From Carex sylvatica (taxonomy: Eukaryota; Streptophyta; Magnoliopsida; Poales; Cyperaceae), in contig CAXKVR010000524.1 of NCBI GenBank assembly GCA_964058845.1, positions 1-20,037 of the forward strand: DNA of 20,037 nt, read 5' to 3'. Below are positions 9,380-18,020 of this stretch, one piece after another. The notes under the pieces were generated by a model. That model made no database searches and was not told the DNA's origin. It saw only the letters and a list, made by a program, of their open reading frames with translations. Every line of letters begins with the position of its first letter. Position 1 is the stretch's first letter. The position numbers were made by a program, and so were the translations under genes.

Positions 9380-9392
9380 GAACGAATTATGT
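9380..9392 (+). repeat. Right copy of the LINE target-site duplication
   Basis: GAACGAATTATGT, identical to 7797-7809. A partial copy (TTGAACGAATAATT) follows within a few bases, so the original target had a short internal repeat. Confidence 0.8.
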
Positions 9393-10212
9393 CTTTTGAA
9401 CGAATAATTTGATCTATCTTCGTATTTGAAAATTTCAAGAGTTGATCTTAATCTATTTGACGAGCTAAATATATTATGTTGATGTTTTTTTTAAATTTTA
9501 TTTTTATGATATTGAAAATATAAATTTACTAATAACTCGTTGTTCGACACACTTATATTATAATTTAAACATGATGAACTTGAAATATTATAACTTTCAA
9601 ACAAAAGCACTTTGATTATCAAATAGATTAAAACCAATTATTCAAATTTTTGCGTGATGTTAACAAACTCTTTTAATAAAATAAATTTTAAATTATTTTG
9701 CTCATAAATCCTACTCTACAAGTTCATAATCATGTTCGCATGATAGTGGAATAGATTAAAAGTGAGAAAAGACGAAATTTGGAATAAACTATTATTTTAT
9801 AATATTTCAGTTGTGTTTGATTGAAAATGAAAAAATGAAAGAGTGAAATAGTAAAAGCGTATGGGTAAATTAGTCAATTTTATCTATTGAAAAATGTTAA
9901 TTTTTCTGTTTCACCATTTTCATAGAATAGAGAATTTAGTTCATAGAGGAATAGAGAATAAATCTATTTGTAAAAATAAAGGATTTTACTATAAAAGTTC
10001 AAATTCAATTTTACTTTATTTTTATTTTTACTCAATTCTTTTCTTTTTCGATTGGAATAGATTATATATTCAAATCAATTCTCCTATTCCTTCCTAACCG
10101 ATCCTAAAGACCAAATAAACATATATATATGTTGAACTTTTAGAATATGATGTTTTCGTGGTAACATTCCTCCACATGTTTCAAAAAAATGTGTACATTG
10201 TTCTTTTATTAA
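9393..10212. other. Gene-free AT-rich stretch
   Basis: Very AT-rich with no credible ORF. The part around 9810-10110 has GAATAGAG and CTATTCC words on opposite strands that recall MITE interiors, but I could not find convincing terminal inverted repeats. Confidence 0.55.
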
Positions 10213-10675
10213 GGGTATGTTTGGATATGTCAAGAATAGAATCTATTCGAAATGGTAATATACATTCAAATAATATTTTTGTCATTCAAATAGCTAGAAT
10301 AGTTGTTATTATCTATTCCTTATAAATATTTAATAAATAACTACTATTCAGAAAGTGTGAAAAGAGAGGAAATTTTTTTTTTTTTCGGATTTCCGCCAAT
10401 ACAGTTCCAAAATAATAAAATTGATATCACTTCTGTTATCTCCACATCGTAACAATTCGTTTGAGACCCCACTTATTTATATTTCTTCTTAATTAGCACA
10501 TTATTAATACTATTCTTTATCAATCACAACTATTCACTATTCCAAATATACAATCCAAACAACATTTTACTAATCTGAATAACACTAATTTGACACTAAT
10601 CTAAAAATCACTATTTTTTTCTCTATTCTTAAATTTTCACTATTCTAACTATTCTAGCTCCCATTCAAACGTACC
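10213..10675. mobile_element. MITE-like element with imperfect terminal inverted repeats
   Basis: The left end reads GGGTATGTTTGGAT. The reverse complement of the right end reads GGTACGTTTGAAT, a close imperfect match. The interior is AT-rich, full of GAATAG/CTATTC words and non-coding. A second candidate right end (AATCCAAACAAC near 10550) could mean a nested copy. No clean target-site duplication was found, so family and exact borders are uncertain. Confidence 0.4.
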
Positions 10676-10742
10676 TATATTTGTTAGTTTTAACCATTTC
10701 AATGAATTTTGCATAAAGACAAGTATTTTTTTTTTTTTAAAA

Positions 10743-11050
10743 AGAGGAAAACTTGATAGGCTATGTCAAATATTAAGAGGAGAAAGAGAAAAACCTTGAT
10801 AGCCTCTGTCAGGGAAACAAATCTGCTGTGATTCTTGAGAATTACAGACCCTGCTTTTTCTAATCTATCCATTCATGTGTTTTGAGATTTGTGCATGTAA
10901 AATAATAGATTTTGAGATTTGTGGACTTAAAAAAATAGAGGTTGGATTTAGAAAAGCAGGTCCTGGGATTCTTTTGAGAATCACAGCAGATTTATTTCCC
11001 CTGTCAGATATTAGAGAGGTGAAAGAGAAAAACCTTCACAACTTCTGTCA
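10743..11050 (+). repeat. About 43-bp tandem repeat units, interrupted by a foldback element
   Basis: Unit B (10769-10811) and unit C (11007-11050) share AATATTA/GATATTA, a GAAAGAGAAAAACCTT core and an ending CTGTCA. A partial unit A (10743-10768) ends in the related GATAGGCTATGTCA. Units B and C are separated only by the inverted-repeat element at 10812-11000, so the array was split by its insertion or the units arose with it. Confidence 0.6.
10812..11000. mobile_element. Foldback/MITE-like element with long terminal inverted repeats
   Basis: The left arm begins GGGAAACAAATCTGCTGTG and the reverse complement of the right end begins GGGAAATAAATCTGCTGTG. Imperfect pairing continues for about 55 bp on each side, including CTGCTTTTTCTAAT against CTGCTTTTCTAAAT. 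CTGTCA lies directly on both sides (10806-10811 and 11001-11006), a possible 6-bp target duplication. The centre is short and non-coding. The RNA would fold into a long hairpin. Confidence 0.65.
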
Positions 11051-11659
11051 ATTATTTTTTAAAGGAAACAAAAAGACAGAAAGAGGAGATAACAGCTTCC
11101 ACTGTATATAGACAACTTGATTATTGTCATCTGGCACTCCGGCTACCATCAATAAGCAACTGGTGCACCAAATTGAGAATTCATATTACCTGAACCCTGA
11201 GGTAACATAAACATAATCTGCTTTAGCACGAACATTAAAGAGTCTCCGTGAATTCTATTTCAGATTGGATTGGTTCGAACTCTGATCGTACGATCCGGAT
11301 CTAGTTTCAAATATTTTGTTACCTCAGAGGATGCGGACACCCAAATTGAAGGGTCTCTAACAAGCTCGATGAAAATGAATCACGCACCCTTTAACTTCTT
11401 TGATGAATATATATAGATTATGAAAATTAAGATTAAAATTAAAGTTCGATGAATAGTAGGCCTAATACAAGTGGTGATAGACTTATCTTTCTAAAAAAAA
11501 TGGATGTCGGAGTTACTATGAAATCTTTATTTACAAAAAAATAGAAGACACAGTATCTAGTTTGACAATTAACAACACTAAAATAATTCTAAAATGCTGG
11601 AAAGGAAAAAAAATAGTTTTAACTGCTGACATTTTAGTTGTACTTCATGTCTATTTATA
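11051..11659. other. Gene-free stretch
   Basis: No open frame or RNA gene could be supported. GGTTCGAACTC near 11270 resembles a pol III B box, but no matching A box or tRNA fold is present. Confidence 0.6.
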
Positions 11660-11667
11660 CTAGGAAC

Positions 11668-11971
11668 TAGAGGTGAAAACCGGTCGATATTATCCGACCA
11701 AATCTGAATCTGTATTTAAAAATTAGATACGGATATTTTATATCTAGATATCCGTGCGGATAGTGGTATGGATATGATTTTTTGAATTTTAATTATCTGT
11801 ATACAAATAGTAGATATATATATTATATAGTTTAATATATATTATAAAAATATTTATGTATGTATCTACGAATATCCGATATTTAATTTGTATCCGTATG
11901 TATCATCTAATATCTGATCCATATTCGAAAAAAAAACAGATACAAATATAATTTAACACTATCCAATCCTA
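11668..11971. mobile_element. Probable hAT-type MITE
   Basis: A 304-bp block begins TAGAGGTGAAAACCGG and ends CCAATCCTA. It is flanked by CTAGGAAC (11660-11667) and CTGGGAAC (11972-11979), 8-bp words differing at one base, the duplication length of hAT elements. The interior repeats ACGGATAT/ATATCCGT on both strands and is non-coding. The terminal repeats match only loosely, so the element is old or one border is off. Confidence 0.5.
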
Positions 11972-11979
11972 CTGGGAAC

Positions 11980-12447
11980 CCATGTCCTGATGTACATATG
12001 GAATACATCTAAAATTATGAATAAATTGAAGTAATGAATGTACCTAGTAGTTAAATAATGTACAAAATACTTCCAAGTTTTTAACCGTTTAACGAGTTCA
12101 ATAAAAAAAAAAAACCCATCTCTTATGGGCTTATAGCCTTATATGTATAGTTGTGAATAACCGACTCAATTTTCGTTTCCACCAAAACACATAACCACGA
12201 CAGGGAAACTACCTCTTCACATCATCTCTTTATGGTCAAGCAAAGTTTACATTTGTACAATAAAAATATTTCCACCCCATAATTTCCATATAATCGTATA
12301 TACCTTAATTTAAAATGTTCCAAAATACACCAACTTTTTTTTTCTTTGGGATTGTAAAATAAAATTATCATTACGAGGGTCTAAATGTTTAAAAATTCAG
12401 TAACAATTATTAACTACTAATCGATATAAAAAATTTAAAAAAATAAC
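11980..12447. other. Intergenic/upstream region of the RWP-RK gene
   Basis: AT-rich with an A12 run near 12107 and a short TGGGCTTATAGCC palindrome-like word near 12126. No coding potential on either strand. Confidence 0.55.
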
Positions 12448-12455
12448 GGGCCCAC
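12448..12455 (-). promoter_or_regulatory. GTGGGCCC motif in the RWP-RK promoter
   Basis: GGGCCCAC on the plus strand equals GTGGGCCC on the minus strand, the same TCP/site II-like word as at 7472-7479. It lies 80 bp upstream of the TATA box of the RWP-RK gene. Confidence 0.4.
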
Positions 12456-12534
12456 CACATCATCCATGTTTCCATATTTCCATGTAACCATGGTTTGTTT
12501 TCACTTTTCCCTCTTTTCCCACTTCTCTGCGCTC

Positions 12535-12542
12535 TATATAAA
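12535..12542 (+). promoter_or_regulatory. TATA box of the RWP-RK gene
   Basis: TATATAAA lies 84 bp upstream of the ATG at 12619, which predicts a transcription start near 12567 and a 5'UTR of about 50 bases. A CCTCT/AGAGG hairpin (12559-12573) overlaps the predicted start. Confidence 0.7.
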
Positions 12543-12618
12543 ATTTTGATTTGAGATACCTCTCTCAAAGAGGCGCGCAAAACAAAAACCCCACAGAGCA
12601 CACGCACACAAAATTGGG

Positions 12619-15600
12619 ATGACAGATCAAGAAAGAGACGAGCGATCTGAAAATGCATCAAAGGAATTCGATGTTCCCTCCCCATACGAAGATTACTCAA
12701 ATATGTTGAACAATTTCAATTCCGATTCAGACTTGATGCAAACTCCATCTCCTTCTCCGCCAGATCTTATCCAAAATTTGAATTTCTGGGGTAACTATGC
12801 AGTTAACGAGAATTTGGTTAATTTGCAACAAAGTACAGACCAAATTGTTTCTTGTACAAAGGGTAAGTTAATAAAATCCTTCATCTAATCGTCTTTGTTA
12901 TTCTCTTTTTATTCTCATTTCATTTTCCTTGAAATTTTTTTTTACCCTTTTCAAAATTAGTTAATGAGCATTTTACATTATTATTTTTTTCAGAATTTAA
13001 GGGAATATACATATAGCCGAAACAGCATTTTACATTATGTCACATTACTACAATGAATCCACAAATTAGACTTGATTAAAGACAATGAAATCGAAAAAAT
13101 AAGTTTTTGGCATTTAATTTACCATGAATTCCAACAAAATATCCAGTATCCTTATTGTCTAAAATTAAAATTAATTACAGGCAAGAAACTTCTAGAAGCC
13201 GGCTTATCTGAACCGTTGGACTGTCGCAAATGTGATGTTATGAGAGAGCTCATGCATACCAACGGTAAGTATAGGTAACTCCGTAACCGAAATAATTTTA
13301 CAAACTTAAAAGTTCCTTCATGGATAATGTAATTGTTTAAACATGATTTGTTTGGGATTTTAGGTGAATTTCTCACTGTACTGTCTATCCACGGGCAGCC
13401 CGGTGTTTTCTATCATGCAACTTTGGATGTTTATCGCTACACTGAGGGTTTTCCACAGGCTGCCCACCAATCCTATATAGAGTATGCTTTGATTATCAAA
13501 CTTCATAAATATTTTTTATGCATCTAATTAGGTTTATGTCAGTTTTATAATTGATAATTAATTGGTCCTTCTATTCATACTGTTATTTAGAACAATCAAT
13601 CAACAAAACCAAGTAGACCTCTGCGAGAGGAGAAATATACAGTGCCAATATACTTGTGAAACCTATTTTCATGTTCTGCTTTGATCATTATTCACTTAAT
13701 TGTTCTATATTTCAGTCTTAAAAATCAGGATTTGGATTGGATCAAGCGGTTCCTGTCAGAATATGGTGCAGTCAGACAGAGAGAAAATTATAATGTCATA
13801 AAAGATTGTCATTCACCCTTTTATGATATTATATGTGCAGGCGCTAACTTGAGTGATAAGCCCAAAGATGCTCCAGGTTACTATTTTACATCATATCATT
13901 TGGCACCGGTATCACCCCCGTAATGTACCTCAGTATTGCATTCAATTATTGAGCAGGCATGACTCAGATTGTCTGACATTTTATTTATGGATTAATTCAC
14001 CACATAAATGTCAATATATAACCTAAGATTGATGCTCATCATACTGGTACAATACCAATTGCAGTACTAATCGAGAGTTTTAATTTCAACGGACATGGAA
14101 TTTATTTTAGGTAATTGTGAGGTCAAGGATGAGGATACAAGCTCTCTTCTAGTTCATAGTGAGTTTGCAGGATCAAGCTTAGTGTGGAAAAAATGTGCCG
14201 TGTCATGACTAACACGCCGTGACTTTGGTCTCATGTCGTGACCAAGTGAACAGTGATCCGTGCCGTGCCGTGACCAAAATGTGAAGGGGTGGTCACGACT
14301 CGCGTGCCGTGACTATTCGCGTATCATGTCCAAACGTAACCAGTCACGTTTAACTATTTTTCATAATTTAAGTTAGTTTATTCATGTTTCACCATTTGAT
14401 TAAGACCTAATGGGTCTAATTATACGTGACTCGCGTGATTACGTGCCGTGCCGTGATGGGATATTTCGCGTGCCGTGACCAAAATGTCAAGAGGTGGTCA
14501 CGGCACGCGAGTCACGGCACAGAACAGTAACACATGCCGTGCCATTCCATGCCGGCTCCGCCGTGCCATTTTTCCCACACTAATCAAGCTCCAATATCGA
14601 AGCAAAAACAGAAAGTATCGATCAAATCTCTATAGGATATGAGTCGATGGTTCTTATGTATACATTAATCTTTGATTAATTACAGCGGAAATTTTCTATG
14701 ATTAGATAACTTGGGTTCTTCGGAGGTTTTTCAGATTGTAAACTCTGTTTACAGATTTTGTTTGCTCCTTAGAGTGTTATTTCATACTTGTTTTTGGCAT
14801 TCTTATAGATTCAATTACTAACAACCAAACAAAGCACGCTTTAGACAAGGTACACAAACAGCCATGCATGACAACGGCAACAAATAATATATCAACTAGA
14901 AGTCATGAAAAGACCAAAATTCATATTATGGCACAGGTATTATAAATTTATCATTTTTCATTTCATATTAATTATTTCTTTCCTAGCAATCGAAGAACCA
15001 TAAAATTAGAAAATTGAAACAGAAAGAGGATGGAAACTAAAACCAAACCAAGGATGTCTTGCTCTGATTTATTCGAATGTCTGGTTATTCAATTATTTGT
15101 AATTCAACATTTTGCTAAGTGACAACGGGGCTTGTTACCAATCAATTATGTGAAATCAGAGGAAGAGGACTGCGGAAATGCAACCGAGCGAGATAGCAAA
15201 GTATTTTCACCTTCCTTTGGTGGAAGCTGCTAAGAAACTCCAAATCTGCACCAGCTCTCTCAAAGCTATATGCCGCAAGCACGGTATCACTAGGTGGCCT
15301 CAGAGAAAGGTCTCTTTCTCTCTTTTATGTGTGTTTTTGTGTGCCTGCATGTGTTTATTTATTTTAACAAGTAAATATGAAAGATTTACAGAATTGAAGG
15401 ATATGCATAACAAAATTAAAATTTGATGTATATTATGAAAGGATTTACAAAATTGAATAACATACAATACACATATTGAATAGTTGATGAATAGATACAA
15501 AAAAGATAAAATTTGAAGGTTATATAAGAGATGTTAATTCTTTTATTTTAAATCAATCCAGATTAGAGCGATAGACACCAGGATTGTAAACTTGAAAAAG

Positions 15601-16415
15601 GATTTGAAATCTCAAAATAGTAGAAGCAAAATTGCAAACCGGATCAAAACAGAGATAAAGTGGCTCGAAGAGAAGAGGGCAGCGATATGCTCAGGTATTC
15701 AACTTCTGTAATATTTGTTTTTCTGGACTATATTTATATTTACATTGATATATTGTCGCAAAGGAATAAAAAAGGAAAGAAAAAAAACAAGGAGATACCT
15801 AACATTATACAGATATAAACTATTTCCTACTTAGCTTTGGAGAATTGGTGGTATATTGTAGCAGAGAATGAGATGTATCAGAGCAATGATAGGTTACTAT
15901 ATATATATTAAGGCAAATGATAAATTTGTTACAACATGGTTACTATATATTTGCCTCACTAAATGGTGTTGTTTGCGTTCATGAAATATCCGATTAGGAG
16001 TTCAAAACCCTCTGATTAAGGACCAACAGCATGATGGCCATGGAAGGAGATGGGAATGGGCTCTACTAATTGAATGAATTTTGAAATTTTGGAGTTATCT
16101 CTTTGATGGCTATATACTTGTAAATATTTGTATGTGAAATTTGCTTGTTTGAAGTGGTTCTGTTATTGTGAAGGGTTGGAAGTCTGGAACTTTTTCCAAA
16201 GATGTTTTATTAGTCAACTTCCTAGTTCTGTTTCCTGTATTCTTATGTAAAGTTGTTGATCAAGTTCCCATAATGTAACTTTTTTATCATAATCAATTTA
16301 TCTGTTGTGCTGGTGTTAAATAAAATTTGTTGTGACATATTTCATTTTTGCAGTGATGGAAACACAAATCAATGGTAGAGTAACAAGACAAGTAAATTTT
16401 GAATTACAAAAATAA
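12619..16415 (+). CDS. RWP-RK domain transcription factor (RKD-like), nine exons
   Basis: Plant-specific DNA-binding protein, probably nuclear. Exons that join in phase: 12619-12862, 13070-13264, 13364-13481, 13716-13876, 14111-14158, 14809-14936, 15160-15309, 15562-15694, then either 16354-16415 (412 aa) or 15998-16077 (418 aa). Every intron is GT-AG. Exon 7 carries most of the RWP-RK domain (residues about 299-348: RKRTAEM, EIAKYFHLPLVEAAKKL, ICRKHGITRWPQRK). Exon 8 adds IRAIDTRIVNLKKDL and a Lys/Glu-rich likely coiled coil. No PB1 domain is present, unlike NIN-like proteins, so it is nearer the RKD group. Residues 1-80 are acidic and Ser/Asn/Pro-rich. Residues about 100-240 form a conserved-looking region (SIHGQPGVFYHATLDVYR, DWIKRFLSEYGAVRQREN, FYDIICAG) of unknown function. 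RKD proteins are known regulators of egg-cell and embryo programmes. A MITE lies in intron 5. The exon-4 donor (CCAG|GTTACT) and the exon-2 acceptor are the weakest sites. Confidence 0.85.
14172..14179 (+). repeat. 8-bp target-site duplication, left copy
   Basis: ATCAAGCT is repeated exactly at 14583-14590 on the other side of the MITE. Confidence 0.92.
14180..14582. mobile_element. hAT-type MITE, 403 bp, inside the RWP-RK gene
   Basis: The terminal inverted repeats are TAGTGTGGAAAAAATG on the left and TAGTGTGGGAAAAATG as the reverse complement of the right end (15 of 16 identical). They are bounded by perfect 8-bp duplications ATCAAGCT at 14172-14179 and 14583-14590, diagnostic of hAT transposition. 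The interior is strikingly GC-rich against its surroundings, made of GTGCCGTGAC/GTCACGGCAC words. A roughly 50-bp subrepeat occurs twice in direct orientation (about 14265-14313 and 14470-14520). It encodes no transposase. It starts 21 bp after the GTGAGT donor of exon 5. Confidence 0.92.
14583..14590 (+). repeat. 8-bp target-site duplication, right copy
   Basis: ATCAAGCT, identical to 14172-14179. Confidence 0.92.
15998..16077 (+). other. Alternative terminal exon of the RWP-RK gene
   Basis: After CGATTAG (acceptor at 15996-15997) this stretch joins in phase to exon 8 (15694) and stays open to TGA at 16075-16077. It encodes a 26-residue tail with GVQNPLIKDQQHDGHGRR. The DNA after the stop, to about 16330, is T-rich and UTR-like. 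The competing exon 16354-16415 has a much stronger acceptor (TTTTTGCAG). If neither is used, exon 8 reads through its donor to a TAA within seven codons. The RWP-RK domain is unaffected by the choice. Confidence 0.45.
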
Positions 16416-16961
16416 GAGTGAGGCTATGATAATATGCATATTGTAGATCGACTCATGCTATGAATCTATATCTCTATTTTCAAAATTCAACCAATCGATC
16501 CGAACTGTTAAATATGATTTTCATATGAAAATGTACTTGAAAACCAAAATTTTATATTTTATAAAATTATTTTACTATTTATTTATGTAGCTAGAAAATC
16601 ACTTGATAAAAAAAATTGTACCATCCGAAAGCACCGATCGATAACAATAAAACTATGGTCATGACAACTTTTTGGCTGATATATTTTTTGCTTCTTGATA
16701 TATATTATATATATATATTGTGCTGACATTTTGCATCTGTAGGTTTTAGTATCTTCTTCTTTATCGAGTAGATAAAATAACAAGTCAAAAGAAAATGAAG
16801 AAAGAGGAAAAAAATTATCTTTGACTTTACGCTCTGTTAAACAATACTTAGCTGTTCACAAATCAACCAGCACTCACATGCCAATAATCTCACAAATAAA
16901 CAATAAGATTCGCCATGAAGAAATATATTATTTTCCTCAAATCACATGCATGATCATGGAT
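16416..16961. other. Convergent intergenic region between the RWP-RK and phytocyanin genes
   Basis: It contains the two 3'UTRs facing each other, a TA-rich tract at about 16696-16720 and no credible coding frame. Confidence 0.6.
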
Positions 16962-17348
16962 TCATGGCACTAAAAGGAGCAACATGGCCAGAGCAGTCAC
17001 TGTCGCTGCCGCCACAAAAGACCCCAACGAGGGTTTAACTCCAGCAATGGCCCGAGAAACACTCATAGAAGAAGGTGGTGGAGATGGTGGTGGAAGGGGG
17101 TGTGCTACTACTGACAACTTCATGCCACCATAGCAATATCCTAAACTACAGATGAAGTAGTAGTGCTTCGACTCGTTCAGCTGGACTGCATAGCCGCGGC
17201 CTTTACTGTAGTTCGATATCGGGTTTGTTGCATCGCACTTGTTGAATGCTGATTCGTTTACTTGCATCACATCGGCTTGATTCTCAGTGTACTGAAATAC
17301 TGCAGAAATAACAATTTGTCAATGTCAGAAGATGAAATTCTTTGGTTT

Positions 17349-17382
<34 letters not shown>

Positions 17383-18020
17383 GACAAAAAGTTAAAAAGA
17401 TAAATTATTTCGATTATAAACTAGAAAATAAAAGATGGGGTCATATCTATGATAACATTTCTTCCGGGGTCATGCATGTTGTACAAAAAGAATACTAATG
17501 TCAAAGTAAATTTGCAATCAGAAACTTCTTTTGTTCATTCTCAAACTAAAAAAAAAAATGGTCCAATTCTCAGGAAAAGAATTTATCAAAAAAAATTTCA
17601 AAAGTACTCGATTTTATTAATGTTAAGAAGATCAATAAACTTAAAAATCTGTAATTCATATTTAATAAATAAACAATTATTTAAATATCGCCCTAAACCA
17701 CCTTTCATGTGCAATAAGCATTCTGAACATTTAGACAATACATTGAAAAAAAAGTGAAAATTTTGAAAATCCAGACAAAAACTAACAGAATACAGAATAG
17801 CAGATTTTCACAAAGAAAAATTACAAAAAATTAAATTACCTAGCCAATCGCCAACATGGACTGTGTTGTTCTTCTCCCAATCAGTATAGTTGATATTTGG
17901 GAACCACTTAATGGTGAACTTATCCGCGTTGGTGACCGCCAAACCGGCGCTGGCCACAACCACAACCAACAAAACAAGTCGGAGAGATGGTAAGATGCTC
18001 CGCCGGTATGCTAACCCCAT
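16962..18020 (-). CDS. Phytocyanin / early-nodulin-like protein, GPI-anchored, two exons (172 aa)
   Basis: Exon 1 is 18020-17840 and exon 2 is 17299-16962. The donor (CTAG|GTAATT) and acceptor (TTTCTGCAG) join in phase to give 172 residues. Residues 1-32 form a signal peptide with a run of Leu/Val. Residues 33-126 are a plastocyanin-like domain (IKWFPNINYTDW, VHVGDWLVFQY, CDATNPISNYSKG, HYYFICSLGYC, GGMKLSVV) with the conserved disulfide cysteines 82 and 116. Residues 127-138 are Pro/Ser-rich (HPLPPPSPPPSS), likely arabinogalactosylated. The last 17 residues are hydrophobic, as in a GPI-anchor signal. Five N-glycosylation sequons are present. Both histidines that bind copper in true phytocyanins are absent (HDV is ADV at 69-71; the GHC region is GYC and one residue short), so it probably does not bind copper. 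It would sit on the outer face of the plasma membrane. Confidence 0.9.
17352..17379. repeat. (TA)14 microsatellite in the phytocyanin intron
   Basis: Twenty-eight bases of pure TA within the 540-bp intron (17300-17839), 52 bp from the acceptor. Likely polymorphic. The 102-codon plus-strand open frame in the same intron has no protein-like composition. Confidence 0.95.

Noticed and set aside
9810..10110. Additional MITE with GAATAGAG/CTATTCC interior
   Set aside because: The proposed ends pair poorly and no target duplication is visible.
10371..10385. Poly(T) run as the tail of an antisense retroposon
   Set aside because: No flanking duplication was found, and it lies within the MITE-like element.
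11262..11285. GGTTCGAACTC as a pol III B box
   Set aside because: No A box 30-60 bp upstream, no poly(A) tail and no flanking duplication.
12410..12700. 96-codon minus-strand open frame over the RWP-RK start
   Set aside because: It is antisense to the TATA box, 5'UTR and exon 1 of a well-supported gene and has no family features.
12994..13016. Strong acceptor TTTTTTTCAG as the start of RWP-RK exon 2
   Set aside because: Joining exon 1 there gives a stop codon within eight codons. The acceptor at 13068-13069 keeps the frame open.
13877..13923. Exon 4 reading on to a stop at 13921-13923 as the end of the protein
   Set aside because: That would end the protein before the RWP-RK domain. Splicing at 13876 links in phase to all later exons.
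17449..17757. 102-codon plus-strand open frame
   Set aside because: It lies in the intron of the minus-strand phytocyanin gene, is Lys/Asn-rich as expected from AT-rich DNA, and has no recognisable motif.
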